NCBI RefSeq assembly: GCF_001610895.1
Contig: NZ_CP011273.1
Span: 6,200,001 to 6,264,000, forward strand
Source: Planctomyces sp. SH-PL62
Lineage (GTDB): Bacteria > Planctomycetota > Planctomycetia > Isosphaerales > Isosphaeraceae
DNA: 64,000 bases
Direction of reading: 5' to 3'
Positions 1 to 8,205 of this stretch are shown piece by piece. Positions within the stretch are counted from its first letter, which is position 1. Each line of letters begins with the position of its first letter. The notes under the pieces are model-generated. The model ran no database searches and was not told the DNA's origin. It saw only the letters and a list, made by a program, of their open reading frames with translations. The position numbers and the translations under genes are program-made.

Positions 1-162
1 CTCTGCACCGGCAGGCGCTGGATCCGAGGCCGCCGCCCCGAGCTGTACGGCCTCCTCACCGAACGCCTCGGCCACGAACTCGACCCCCGCGACGCCCGCT
101 TCTCCCGCGACCGGGTCGCCCCCCTCCCGACCCGACCGAATCTCGATCCCGACCCCGCCTGA
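1..162 (+). CDS. C-terminal end of an unidentified protein (partial)
   Basis: The first reading frame is open from base 1 to a TGA at 160-162, giving 53 residues that continue from outside the window. The piece is arginine- and proline-rich, contains RGRRPELYGLLTERLG and ends in PNLDPDPA. Codon third positions are almost all G or C, as in the real genes here, which supports coding. The RRPELYG segment loosely recalls the tail of carbon-nitrogen hydrolases, but the fragment is too short to assign a family. The next gene starts 100 bases downstream on the same strand. Confidence 0.4.
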   Translation, partial: LCTGRRWIRGRRPELYGLLTERLGHELDPRDARFSRDRVAPLPTRPNLDPDPA

Positions 163-209
163 CCCCCGCCGGCGTCCCCGCCCCTCCTCGTTCCGGGGTC
201 GCGGGCGCG

Positions 210-219
210 TTACAATCGG
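210..219 (+). promoter_or_regulatory. possible -10 element
   Basis: TACAAT at 211-216 differs from the TATAAT consensus at one base and lies 46 bases before the GTG of the glycosidase gene. No convincing -35 box is seen. Similar hexamers lie at comparable distances before several other genes in this window. Confidence 0.25.
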
Positions 220-262
220 CCCTCCATCCGCCTCGCCACACCCGGATCAAGGAGCCTTCCCG

Positions 263-1741
263 GTGACGCTCTCCCCCCTGCTGGCCTGCTGCCTCCTGGC
301 CGCGGCCCCCGCCGCCGCCCCGGAGGGGCCGACGCCCCCGCCGATCCCCCGCGAGTTCCGCGCCGCCTGGGTGGCCTCCGTCGCCAACATCGACTGGCCC
401 AGCAAGCCGGGGCTGCCGACGCAGGTCCAGCAGGAGGAGGCGCGGGCGATCCTCGATCGGCTCGCGAAGTCCCACTTCAACGCCGTCGTCTTCCAGGTCC
501 GCCCGGCGGCCGACGCCCTCTACGCCTCCGAGCTGGAGCCCTGGTCGTACTACCTGACCGGCGAGCAGGGGAAGGCCCCCGACCCGCCCTACGACCCGCT
601 CAAATTCTGGGTCGACGAGGCCCACGCCCGGGGGATGCAGCTCCACGCCTGGTTCAACCCCTTCCGCGCCAGGCAGTCGGGCGCGAAGTTCGAGGCCGCC
701 GCGTCGCACGTCTCCAGGGCCCACCCGGAGCGCGTCCGCAAGTACGGCGACCTCCTCTGGATGGACCCCGGCGAGCCCTCGGCCCGGGCGCAGACGCTCG
801 ACGTGGTGCTGGACGTGGTCCGCAGGTACGACGTCGACGGCGTCCACCTCGACGACTACTTCTACCCCTACCCGATCGCCGATCCCAAGACCAAGGCCGA
901 GATCGACTTCCCCGACGACGCGAGCTGGAAGCGCGAGCACTCCGGGGACGACCCCGCCGCCCGCGCCGACTGGCGCCGCGACAACATGAACCAGATGGTC
1001 CGCGGGCTCTACGAGGGGATCAAGAAGGCCAAGCCTCACGTCCTCTTCGGCATCAGCCCGTTCGGCATCCCCCGCCCCGGCAAGCCCGCCGGCGTCGTCG
1101 GCTTCGACCAGTACGCCAAGCTCTACGCCGACACCGAGACCTGGCTCGCCTCCGGCTGGATCGACTACTGGACGCCCCAGCTCTACTGGAAGATCGAGTC
1201 CAAGGGCCAGCCCTTCCGCCCGCTCCTGGACTACTGGATCAGCATCAACGAGAAGGCCAGGCACGTCTGGCCCGGCCTGAGCGCCAGCCGGATCGGCGCC
1301 GAGCCGGGACAGGGCTACGACCCCGAGGAGATCCTCAACCAGATCCGGATCATCCGCGAGGCCCCCGGCGATGACGGCGTCGTCCTGTTCAGCATGAAGC
1401 CCCTCCTCCAGGACCGTCGCGGCATCGCCACCACCCTGGCCGAGGGCCTCTTCCGCGAACCGGCGCTCATCCCCGCCTCCCCCTGGCTGGGCGATCAGGC
1501 CCCCTCCGCGCCCGTGCTCGCCGCCGACGGCGGCCGCGTCGCCGTCAAGCCCGGCCCCGGCGCGCCCCCCGCCCTCTGGGCCGTCCAGTCCCGCAAGGGA
1601 GACGCCTGGACGACCCGGATCGTCCCCGCCGCGACGACCCCGAACCTCCCCCAGACCCCCGCCGACGAGGTCGTCGTCTCGGGCGTCAGCCGCTCCGGCG
1701 TCGTCGGCCCCGCCGCCGCCCTGAACCTCGCCAAACCCTGA
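263..1741 (+). CDS. secreted glycoside hydrolase-like GHL10 (DUF187) protein
   Basis: The 492-residue protein begins with a short hydrophobic signal peptide (about residues 1-20), so it is probably exported. Residues about 32-420 match the GHL10/DUF187 family, a TIM-barrel family related to glycoside hydrolases. The family entry motif is FRAAWVASVANIDWP (32-46). FQVRPAADALY (about 77-87), HAWFNPFRAR (about 128-137), DGVHLDDYFYPYP (about 192-204) and FGISPFGIPRP (about 262) follow. The acidic residues in HLDDYF are the best candidates for catalysis by analogy with TIM-barrel hydrolases. The last 70 residues look like a small beta domain. The start is GTG, because no ATG lies between it and the conserved region. 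The substrate cannot be told from sequence; relatives act on glycans or peptidoglycan-like sugars. Confidence 0.85.
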   Translation: MTLSPLLACCLLAAAPAAAPEGPTPPPIPREFRAAWVASVANIDWPSKPGLPTQVQQEEARAILDRLAKSHFNAVVFQVRPAADALYASELEPWSYYLTGEQGKAPDPPYDPLKFWVDEAHARGMQLHAWFNPFRARQSGAKFEAAASHVSRAHPERVRKYGDLLWMDPGEPSARAQTLDVVLDVVRRYDVDGVHLDDYFYPYPIADPKTKAEIDFPDDASWKREHSGDDPAARADWRRDNMNQMVRGLYEGIKKAKPHVLFGISPFGIPRPGKPAGVVGFDQYAKLYADTETWLASGWIDYWTPQLYWKIESKGQPFRPLLDYWISINEKARHVWPGLSASRIGAEPGQGYDPEEILNQIRIIREAPGDDGVVLFSMKPLLQDRRGIATTLAEGLFREPALIPASPWLGDQAPSAPVLAADGGRVAVKPGPGAPPALWAVQSRKGDAWTTRIVPAATTPNLPQTPADEVVVSGVSRSGVVGPAAALNLAKP

Positions 1742-1752
1742 CGCCCACCCCC

Positions 1753-1821
1753 CACATCCGGCCGTCGCCTGCATGCCTTCCCCCCTGATGGGGGAAGGTG
1801 GCCCGCAGGGCTGGATGAGGG
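1753..1821. repeat. REP-like extragenic palindrome, copy 1
   Basis: The element starts with CACATCCGGCC, contains a C-run/G-run hairpin (CTTCCCCCCTGATGGGGGAAG, 1776-1796) and continues with GTGGCCCGCAGGGCTGGATGAGGG. It lies between the stops of two convergent genes. A second copy, with the same CACATCCGGCC lead and the same hairpin followed by GTGGC, lies at 8026-8068. Its place and palindromic form suit a dispersed repetitive extragenic element that could also act as a weak transcription stop. Confidence 0.55.
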
Positions 1822-1870
1822 GGACCGCCATCGCGGACGAATAGGAAAAGCGACGGAGCAGCTCGACGGC

Positions 1871-2764
1871 TCAGGGGCTCGTCGCGGCGACCAGGGCGTC
1901 GGCGAGGCGGTCGGCGGAGCCGGGGGCGTGGGCCAGGCCCAGGTACGGCTCGTTGATCTCCAGCTCCATGAGCAGGAAGCGGCCGTCGCGCTCGACGCCG
2001 TCGACGCGGGCGTAGAGGAGCGGGGCGGCGACGGTCGCCGTCACCTTCGCGGCCTGCTCGACGATCCAGGCCGGGGGCTCGGCCCCGGTGATCGTCCCGC
2101 CGTGCTGGGACTGGACGCGGAAGTCCCCCTCGGCCGGGGTCTTGGTCAGGGCGTGGCTGTACGCGCCGCCGAGGAAGATCAGCGACCACTCGCCGCCGGA
2201 CGCGATCTCGGGGAGATAGGGCTGGATGAGCATATCCTGATCGACGGTCGCGTCCCGGAGCAATCGGCCCGACCGCGCGACGTCGAAGCAGACCGGCCCG
2301 TGGTCGGCGGGGTCGTCCGAGACCTTCCAGGTGTTCGCCGCCCCCGCCGAGATCGCCGGCTTGACGACGGCCCGATCCCACCCGCGCCGGGCGAGCACGT
2401 CGGCGAGCGCGACCGCTCCCCCGCCCTTCGCCACCTCGGTCGGCACGATGGGGACGCCCTCGCGTTCCAGGTCCAGCAGGTAGCCCTTGTGGACGTTGGC
2501 CAGGACGGCGTCCGGCGGGTTCCAGAGGCGCCCCGGCGCCGCGCGGAAGCCTTCCAGCCAGGCGCGGTAGGCGTCCGGCCTCTCGTGGTAGGTCCAGGTG
2601 GACCGGATCACGACGCGATCGAACCGGCCCCAGTCCACGGCCGGATCGTCCCAGACCCTCGGCGCGACGTCCCACCCCCGCGCGACGAGCGCCTCGGCGA
2701 ACAGGCGGTCGTCGTCGTCCAGATCGGCGAACTGTTCGCACGTCGCAATCGCCACGCTGGGCAT
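1871..2764 (-). CDS. ATP-grasp domain protein (DcsG/RimK-like ligase)
   Basis: This 297-residue cytoplasmic protein has the layout of small ATP-grasp ligases. An N-terminal pre-ATP-grasp part holds VVIRSTWTYHERPDAYRAWL (about 48-67). The central part holds the nucleotide-binding lysine segment VVKPAISAGAANTW (about 135). The C-terminal part carries the metal-binding EINEPYLGL segment near residue 268. The overall pattern resembles the DcsG/RimK-type branch, whose members join a carboxylate to an amine using ATP. The actual substrates are not predictable. The ATG at 2764 is preceded by GAGGAA at good spacing. It runs divergently from the TPR gene at 3052 and does not appear to be in an operon. 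Confidence 0.75.
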   Translation of the reverse strand: MPSVAIATCEQFADLDDDDRLFAEALVARGWDVAPRVWDDPAVDWGRFDRVVIRSTWTYHERPDAYRAWLEGFRAAPGRLWNPPDAVLANVHKGYLLDLEREGVPIVPTEVAKGGGAVALADVLARRGWDRAVVKPAISAGAANTWKVSDDPADHGPVCFDVARSGRLLRDATVDQDMLIQPYLPEIASGGEWSLIFLGGAYSHALTKTPAEGDFRVQSQHGGTITGAEPPAWIVEQAAKVTATVAAPLLYARVDGVERDGRFLLMELEINEPYLGLAHAPGSADRLADALVAATSP

Positions 2765-2970
2765 GAGTTCCTCGAAGGCGGGGACGGGGGCGGGAGGCGA
2801 CGTTCCGATCGTCGTCGTTCCGGCCCATTGTATCGGGAGCCCCGCCGGAGGTCAGCGTCGCCGGTCTCGCCTCCGGGTCCCTCGGCCCGACGATCAAGGC
2901 CCGCCGAGTCCCGGACGACACGCCCCTGCTCGGTCCTTCCGACGGATTGGACGTAGGCCGGGCGAACCCT

Positions 2971-2999
2971 TTCATGCATTTCGCATCCAATGCTATGCT
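2971..2999 (+). promoter_or_regulatory. possible promoter for the TPR gene
   Basis: TTCATG (2971-2976) and TATGCT (2994-2999) are spaced by 17 bases and lie about 50 bases before the ATG at 3052. Each matches the sigma-70 consensus only partly. The whole 287-base divergent spacer is less GC-rich here than the flanking genes. Confidence 0.3.
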
Positions 3000-3051
3000 G
3001 GGCCCAAATTCGCGATGCGTCCCCGCGTGGACGATGGCTTGAGGAATCTTC

Positions 3052-4749
3052 ATGAATCAGGAATCGGTCGGCGGCGAGGGGACGGGCGAAGGGGCCGGGG
3101 GCGAGTCGAAGCTCGGCGAGGCGCTCGTCCGGCTGGTGGAGAAGGCACGGGCCTGCTGGGAACGGATGGCCTGGGAGGAGTCGGAGGGGCCGCTGGGCGA
3201 GGCGCTGCAGCTGGCCGAGGCGGAGGCCGGGCCCAATTCCCCTCCCGTCGCCTGGGCGCTCGAATACACGGCCTGGCTGGCGATGCGGACGGAACGATAC
3301 GCCGACGCCGTGGCCGACTACCGCCGCGCCCTGGCGATCCACGAGGCGACGGCCGGCCCCGACCATCCCGCCTCGATCTCCACCCGGATCGAACTGGCCG
3401 GGGCGCTGTTCGTGCTGGGCGGGGCGACCGACGACGGGGCGGTCAAGGAGTCGGCCTATCGCGAAGCCGACGAGCAGGCCGTGCGCGCGATCGGGGCGTT
3501 CGACGCGTCGGGGCGCGAAGACCTGGCGCTGGCCGAATGCCTCGCCGAGACGGGCTGGCGGCGCTACTGGATCGGGAGGCTCGCCGACGCTGAGCCCCTC
3601 CTGACACGCGCCCTCTCCCTCCTCGAACGGCTCGCCGGGGCGGCCGACGAGAGGACGACCCGAACCGCCCTGAGGTTGGGCATGACCTATGAGAACGGGG
3701 GGTTCGAGATCGACGCCGCCCCCTGCTATCGCAAGGCGCTCGCCGGCCTCGAAGAGCGGCTTCACGACGCCCACCCCAACGTGCTCGACGCCCGCGCCCG
3801 GCTGGCGAGGCGTCTGAGGGACACCGGCCGTGAGGACGAATCGGCGGCTCATTTCGACCGCATCGTCGCCGTCTTGCTCGACGACGCGTCCGGGATCGAC
3901 TGGGGAATCGGCCGTTGGTATCTGGACGACTGCGGCCAGTACCTTCGCGACGCCGGCCGCCTCGACGAACTGGAGGACCTGGAGGTCCGGGCCGCCGGAT
4001 ACAACGTCATGGAGGAGGCCAATCGCGAGCAGCTCGAAGAAGTCGAGGCGCGGCACGGCCACGATTCAGTCGAGTACGCGGGAGCCTTGATGAACCTGGC
4101 CGCTGCCCTGGGTTACGCGGGGAAGCGGGAGGAGGCCGTCGAGGCGGTCGAGCGCGTGTCGGCGATCCTCAGGGCTCGCCTCGGCCCCGACGATCCGGCC
4201 GTCGTCGAGGCCGAAGAGCGGCTGGAGATGCTCCGCAAGTCGGCCGAGCTCCCCGCCGACCGCCCCCGCCGCCGGCGACGACTCGGCCGCGAGGAGACGA
4301 AGCCGTTCGGCGGGTTCTCCGCCCCCTGGGCTGACGAGCGTCGGGCGGACCTGATCCGATCGTACCTCGACACGCTCGACCGCTCCGCAGGGGACGAGGA
4401 GGACGACGATCCCTCGGGTGCCCAGATGGCCGTGACGATGCTGTCGTTCATGGCCGACGCCGACGAGCAGTGGGGTTTCCTGCTCGAACTGATCGCCGCC
4501 GCCCCCGATGACGCGCAGGTCCTCCAGGCGATCGCCGCCGGGCCGCTCGAAGGCTTCCTCGGCCGCTTCGACGGCGAGGTCGTCGATCGCGTCGTGACCG
4601 AGGCCGCGCGCGATCCGAAGTTCCGCCGCGTCCTCAGCGGCGTCTGGAAGCACGGCATGTCCGACCCGGTCTGGGACCGCATCCGAGCGGTCCAGAAGAC
4701 CGTCCCCGACCCGCTCCCGGAGATGCGGCCGTTCGACGACGCGGAGTGA
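3052..4749 (+). CDS. tetratricopeptide repeat protein (kinesin-light-chain-like)
   Basis: The 565-residue protein has no signal peptide or membrane segment, so it is likely cytoplasmic. TPR units of the 42-residue kinesin-light-chain kind are visible: ADAVADYRRALAIHEATAGP (about 83-102), APCYRKALAGLEERLHDAHP (about 223-242) and EEAVEAVERVSAILRARLGP (about 361-380). Each ends with the typical G/A-P-D-H-P step between helices. The last 150 residues are not TPR. They are acidic and helical (DEQWGFLLELIAAAPDD) and look like a separate scaffold part. The ATG at 3052 follows GAGGAATCTTC. It is convergent with the FAD monooxygenase gene, with only 12 bases between the stops. Its role is probably protein-protein interaction; partners are unknown. 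Confidence 0.8.
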   Translation: MNQESVGGEGTGEGAGGESKLGEALVRLVEKARACWERMAWEESEGPLGEALQLAEAEAGPNSPPVAWALEYTAWLAMRTERYADAVADYRRALAIHEATAGPDHPASISTRIELAGALFVLGGATDDGAVKESAYREADEQAVRAIGAFDASGREDLALAECLAETGWRRYWIGRLADAEPLLTRALSLLERLAGAADERTTRTALRLGMTYENGGFEIDAAPCYRKALAGLEERLHDAHPNVLDARARLARRLRDTGREDESAAHFDRIVAVLLDDASGIDWGIGRWYLDDCGQYLRDAGRLDELEDLEVRAAGYNVMEEANREQLEEVEARHGHDSVEYAGALMNLAAALGYAGKREEAVEAVERVSAILRARLGPDDPAVVEAEERLEMLRKSAELPADRPRRRRRLGREETKPFGGFSAPWADERRADLIRSYLDTLDRSAGDEEDDDPSGAQMAVTMLSFMADADEQWGFLLELIAAAPDDAQVLQAIAAGPLEGFLGRFDGEVVDRVVTEAARDPKFRRVLSGVWKHGMSDPVWDRIRAVQKTVPDPLPEMRPFDDAE

Positions 4750-4761
4750 TCGGCGGCGGAT

Positions 4762-5922
4762 TCAGGAAGCCTCGCCCTGCGGGGCGATCATCCAGGCGAG
4801 TTGCTCGGCCTGCTTGCGGGCGACGAAGCGGGACCGGAGGAGGGCTTCGCGGAGCTTGCAGGCGAGGGGGTTGGACCACTGGGCGATCGTCCCGGCCTGG
4901 CGTGACGCGCGGACGATCCGCGAGGCGCGGGGGATGCGCCGGGATTCGTAGGCGCGAAGGGCGTCGGGGATCTCGGCGGGGCCGACGCGGGCGAGGGCGT
5001 CGGCCAGGGCGACGGCGTCCTCGATGGCCTGGCAGGCCCCCTGCCCCATGTCCGGGGTCATGGGGTGGGCCGCGTCTCCCAGCAGCGCGACGCGGCCTTC
5101 GACCCAGCGACGGAGCGGCGGGCGGTCGTACACGTCGTTGCGGAGGATGGCCGATTCGTCGGTCGCCCGGATCAGGTCGGCGATCGGCTCGTGCCAGTCT
5201 CGGAACAGGTCCAGCAGCCCCTGTTTGCGGCCCTGCGGCGGGTCGCCGCCCCCCTCGGGGACGGTCTGGGTCGCGTACCAGTAGGCACGGCCGGCGGTCA
5301 TCCCCCATTGGCCGAACCGTCGGCCGCGCCCCCAGGTTTCGCCGGGGGCGAGGCGGGTCGGGTCGAAATCGACGACGGCGCGCCAGGCGGTGTAGCCGCC
5401 GTAGCGGGGAGGCTCCGGGCCGAACATCGCGGCGCGGACCGCGGAGCGGAGACCGTCGGCGCCGATGAGCAGGTCGCCCCGCGCCTCGCGGCCGTCCTCG
5501 AATCGGGCCGTGACGCCCGTCGCGTCCTGCTCGAACGCGACGAGCCGGGCGCCGGTGCGGAGGATGCGGGGGGCGTCGCGGCCGAGGACGTCGAGCAGGA
5601 TGCAGAGCAGCTCGACCCGGTGGAGCAGGAGGATGACCCCCTCGCGCGCGGTGTCGACCGGCCCCGCCTTCATGTCCAGGAGGACGGAGCCGTCGGGCGT
5701 GCGGAAGGCGCCCGTCTGGCCGGAGACGCCCAGGCCTTCGAGCGCGGGCAGGACGCCCAGGCGGTCGAGGGCCGCCAGGGCGTTCCGCCAGAGCGAGATC
5801 CCCGCGCCGACCTCGTCGAGCTGCGGCGCGCGTTCGAAGACCTCGACGTCCCACCCCGCGCGCAGCAGGCCGATCGATGCGGCCAGGCCGCCGATCCCGC
5901 CGCCGATCACGAGGGCTTTCAT
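4762..5922 (-). CDS. FAD-dependent monooxygenase (aromatic hydroxylase type)
   Basis: At 386 residues this matches single-component group A flavin monooxygenases of the salicylate/urate hydroxylase and zeaxanthin epoxidase kind. The N-terminal Rossmann motif GGGIGGLAASIGLLRAG (7-23) and the following acidic residue in VEVFERA bind the FAD. GADGLRSAVR (about 155) is the DG motif that contacts FAD and NAD(P)H. LLGDAAHPMTPDMGQGACQA (about 279-298) is the second FAD motif. It inserts one oxygen atom into an aromatic or isoprenoid substrate, using NAD(P)H. The substrate is unknown. It is the last gene of a minus-strand run after a serine hydrolase and a DUF1080 protein, 24 bases from the latter, but no common pathway is obvious. 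Confidence 0.85.
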   Translation of the reverse strand: MKALVIGGGIGGLAASIGLLRAGWDVEVFERAPQLDEVGAGISLWRNALAALDRLGVLPALEGLGVSGQTGAFRTPDGSVLLDMKAGPVDTAREGVILLLHRVELLCILLDVLGRDAPRILRTGARLVAFEQDATGVTARFEDGREARGDLLIGADGLRSAVRAAMFGPEPPRYGGYTAWRAVVDFDPTRLAPGETWGRGRRFGQWGMTAGRAYWYATQTVPEGGGDPPQGRKQGLLDLFRDWHEPIADLIRATDESAILRNDVYDRPPLRRWVEGRVALLGDAAHPMTPDMGQGACQAIEDAVALADALARVGPAEIPDALRAYESRRIPRASRIVRASRQAGTIAQWSNPLACKLREALLRSRFVARKQAEQLAWMIAPQGEAS

Positions 5923-5946
5923 GACGAGGATCCTCGCATCGGGGGA

Positions 5947-6708
5947 TCAGGGGAGGTTGCGGATGCGGAGGTTGCGGAACTCGATCGGCGAGCCTTCGGC
6001 TTCGAGGCAGAGGTAACCTTCGGAGGGGTTGCACTCGGCGCCGCCGGAGACTTCCTCGCCGTTGACCCAGAGCCGGACCTCGCCGTTGAGGCCGCGGATG
6101 TAGTAGTGGTTCCACTGCTCCACGCCGCGCGAGAGGTTCTTGGTCGGGAAGCTGCGGGAGCCGTCGGCGGAGAGAGGGGGGAAGGGCTTCATCTTCGACG
6201 TGCCGACGGGGAAGACGTCGCCGTTGGTGGTGAACCAGTCGGGCTTCTTGCCGGTGCTCTTCGTGTACTGCTCGGCGTAGCCGTGGTCGAGGATCTGGAC
6301 CTCGATGCCGCCCGAGGGGAGGTGGCCCGGCTTCAGGTCGGTCAGGGCCTTCTCCGGCGCCCAGACGAAGACGCCCGAGTTGCCGCCCGACCGCAGGTGC
6401 CGCCACTCGACGACCAGCTCGAAGTTCTTCACCGGCTCCTTGGTGCGGATGACCCCCACGGGCATCCCCGTGCCGTGGATCTCGGCCTGGTCGTCCAGGA
6501 ACTTCCAGGTGTCCGGCTCGTCGTTGACGTGCGCGAAGTCGGCCTCCAGGAGCGGGCGCCAGCCCGGGCCGACGCCGACGACGAGGTCGCCGGGCGGGCG
6601 CGAGGCCGTCGCGGGCTTGGTCTCGGGGTCCTGCTGGGCGACCGCGAACGCCGGGAGGGCGGCCAGGATCGCCGAGGCGCAGAGCGTGACGAGGGGCTTT
6701 CGGAGCAT
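5947..6708 (-). CDS. exported DUF1080 (3-keto-disaccharide hydrolase-like) protein
   Basis: This protein has a signal peptide (about residues 1-25, ending AFAVAQQ) and one DUF1080 domain, a concanavalin-like jelly roll. Typical DUF1080 features are visible: WRPLLEADFAHVNDEPDTWK, FELVVEWRHLRSGGNSGVFV, GGIEVQILDHGY, GVEQWNHYYIRGLNGEVRLW and the final IEFRNLRIRNLP. Some family members cleave 3-keto-glycosides in the periplasm, so a role in sugar breakdown is plausible. The start was placed at the ATG at 6708 because GAGGAG lies about ten bases upstream and the signal peptide begins there. An in-frame ATG at 6732 would add eight residues. The mature protein is about 230 residues, one domain long. 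Confidence 0.8.
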   Translation of the reverse strand: MLRKPLVTLCASAILAALPAFAVAQQDPETKPATASRPPGDLVVGVGPGWRPLLEADFAHVNDEPDTWKFLDDQAEIHGTGMPVGVIRTKEPVKNFELVVEWRHLRSGGNSGVFVWAPEKALTDLKPGHLPSGGIEVQILDHGYAEQYTKSTGKKPDWFTTNGDVFPVGTSKMKPFPPLSADGSRSFPTKNLSRGVEQWNHYYIRGLNGEVRLWVNGEEVSGGAECNPSEGYLCLEAEGSPIEFRNLRIRNLP

Positions 6709-6751
6709 CGGAGAATTCTCCTCAGGAGGCACGGACGGGTCGTCCTTCCAT

Positions 6752-7642
6752 TCAGCGGACGACGTGATCGTAAGCGGCCCTGGCGATCTCGGCGATCAGC
6801 CGTCGGGCGTCGCGGTCGGCCTCGATCCCCCGCGTCATGACGACGAGGACGAACGGCTTGCGGCCCGGCGGCTCGACGATCGCCGCGTCGTGGTTGATCC
6901 GGGTGATCGAGCCCGTCTTGTGGGCGACGATCGTCCCCTCGGGCAGCAGGGCGGGGACGCCCTCGTTGAATTTCTGGGCGCGAAGGACTTCGAGCATCGC
7001 CTCCGACGCCGATTTCGAGACGGCGGTCCGCTCGGCCAGGCGGGTCAGGACGGTCATCGTCCCCCTCGCCGTGCCGACGTTGTTCAGGCCCTTCGCGAAC
7101 GCCTTGCCGTCCTCGACGCCGCGCAGGACCTTCAGGTCGCCCGCGCCCAGCTCCTTCATGAAGGCGGTGACGGATTCGCCCGAGACCTTCTCGATGAGCA
7201 GGTTCGTCGCCAGGTTGCTGCTCTCGGTGATCATCAGGAAGACCAGCTCGCGGATCGCGGCCCGGCCGCCGATCCGCTTGTAGAGCGTCGGCTCCGAATC
7301 GTCGGCGGCGTCGAGCGAATAGGGGCTGCCGTCGACGAGGCTGGCGAACGTGTTCTTGATCTCGATCGCGTCGTCGAGGCCGAACTCGCCGGCCTCGGCC
7401 CGACGATAGACCTCCAGCATGACCGGCACCTTCATGGTGCTGGCCGGATGGATCGGCTCGTCGGCCCGGATCAGCACGGTCGCGCCCGTCTCCAAATCGT
7501 GCAGCGCGACCTCCACGAAGGCCTCGGGACCGAACGGAGCGACCAGCCCGGCGACCTCGTCCTCGAAGTCTCCGGCGAAGGCGACGGCGTGCAGGCAGGC
7601 GAAAGCCAGAGTGAACCGGGCGACGATCGATGATCTCGGCAT
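6752..7642 (-). CDS. exported serine hydrolase, class A beta-lactamase-like
   Basis: The 296-residue protein starts with a signal peptide (about 1-23) and has the penicillin-binding/beta-lactamase serine hydrolase fold. The nucleophile motif S-x-x-K is PASTMKVPVM (about 67-76). The second motif is ESSNLATN (SSN instead of the SDN of true class A enzymes), near residue 145. The third is HKTGS near residue 243. GVEDGKAFAKGLNN may form the omega loop and supply the general-base glutamate, but this needs alignment. Many such planctomycete proteins are not antibiotic resistance enzymes and may act on peptidoglycan or esters, so resistance should not be inferred. It is the first gene of a three-gene minus-strand run, 43 bases before the DUF1080 gene. 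Confidence 0.8.
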   Translation of the reverse strand: MPRSSIVARFTLAFACLHAVAFAGDFEDEVAGLVAPFGPEAFVEVALHDLETGATVLIRADEPIHPASTMKVPVMLEVYRRAEAGEFGLDDAIEIKNTFASLVDGSPYSLDAADDSEPTLYKRIGGRAAIRELVFLMITESSNLATNLLIEKVSGESVTAFMKELGAGDLKVLRGVEDGKAFAKGLNNVGTARGTMTVLTRLAERTAVSKSASEAMLEVLRAQKFNEGVPALLPEGTIVAHKTGSITRINHDAAIVEPPGRKPFVLVVMTRGIEADRDARRLIAEIARAAYDHVVR

Positions 7643-7801
7643 GGGCGGGTGGTCCTCGTCGACAGGCCCGTTCGATTCGGTCGAGGGGCCGGCGCCCCGA
7701 GTCTAGCCGGTCGTCACCACCCGATCTACGCCCCGGCGTCGCGGAAGACGCCGACGGCCCTCGCGCCCGCCTTCCCCCTCAGCCGACCGTCGCAATCATC
7801 C

Positions 7802-7880
7802 CTTCCCCCCTCGCGGGGGAAGACTTTCATCGCATGGAAGCCGTCAGCGTTTCAAGCGGCCGGACCGCGAATCCCGACGG
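7802..7880 (+). repeat. composite palindromic repeat, copy A
   Basis: The unit begins with a hairpin of C and G runs (7802-7822, CTTCCCCCC and GGGGGAAG arms around TCGC). It ends with a 29-base tail starting TCAAGCGGCCGG and ending AATCCCGACGG (7852-7880). The tail recurs at 7978-8006 with only two differences. The hairpin with flanking bases recurs at 7924-7946 as its exact reverse complement. Confidence 0.65.
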
Positions 7881-7923
7881 CTCCATGTGCTCGGCACCCC
7901 CTCTTCTGACCCCTCCGGGGTCT

Positions 7924-8006
7924 GTCTTCCCCCGCGAGGGGGGAAGACCGTGATTGAGCACGGAAACCGTTGGAGCCTCAAGCGGCCGGCCTGCGAATCC
8001 CGACGG
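7924..8006 (+). repeat. composite palindromic repeat, copy B
   Basis: This is the second copy of the unit at 7802-7880. Its hairpin (7924-7946) is the exact reverse complement of 7802-7824, while its 29-base tail (7978-8006) is in the same direction as copy A, matching 27 of 29 bases. A mixture of inverted and direct halves is typical of REP/BIME-type clusters. Confidence 0.65.
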
Positions 8007-8025
8007 CGATCGGGCTCGTCACCAT

Positions 8026-8068
8026 CACATCCGGCCTTCGGCCCCTTTCCCCTGGTGGGGAAGGTGGC
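8026..8068. repeat. REP-like extragenic palindrome, copy 2
   Basis: The sequence CACATCCGGCC, then CCTTTCCCCTGGTGGGGAAG, then GTGGC repeats the core of the element at 1753-1821, with a shorter middle and a 4-base C/G arm. It is about 6.2 kb from copy 1. Confidence 0.5.
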
Positions 8069-8205
8069 TTGTCACCGCCCGCTTTTGCGTCATTTCGACG
8101 GCTCACCACCAGAGGAGGACTGACGTCGAGGGCCTCTTTTGCAAACCGCGTCCTCGCCCGGCCGCCCGCCACAAGGAAGGGTGGACATGGCTTCCGTGCC
8201 GATTC

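Larger units (their letters stand above)
7643..8205. other. repeat-rich intergenic region without a gene
   Basis: No frame here has plausible coding features. The spacer holds two copies of a composite repeat (7802-7880 and 7924-8006) and one copy of a REP-like palindrome (8026-8068), described separately. The remaining sequence shows nothing recognisable. It lies upstream of the serine hydrolase gene (minus strand) and downstream of the PhyH gene (minus strand). Confidence 0.6.

Noticed and set aside
6752-7642. Antibiotic resistance beta-lactamase
   Set aside because: The fold and S-x-x-K and K-T-G motifs are present, but the second motif is SSN rather than SDN and the context is not resistance-related. 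Only a serine hydrolase can be supported.
7643-8205. Insertion sequence remnant
   Set aside because: Inverted and direct repeats are present, but no transposase-like frame and no target-site duplication were found. REP-like elements explain the repeats better.
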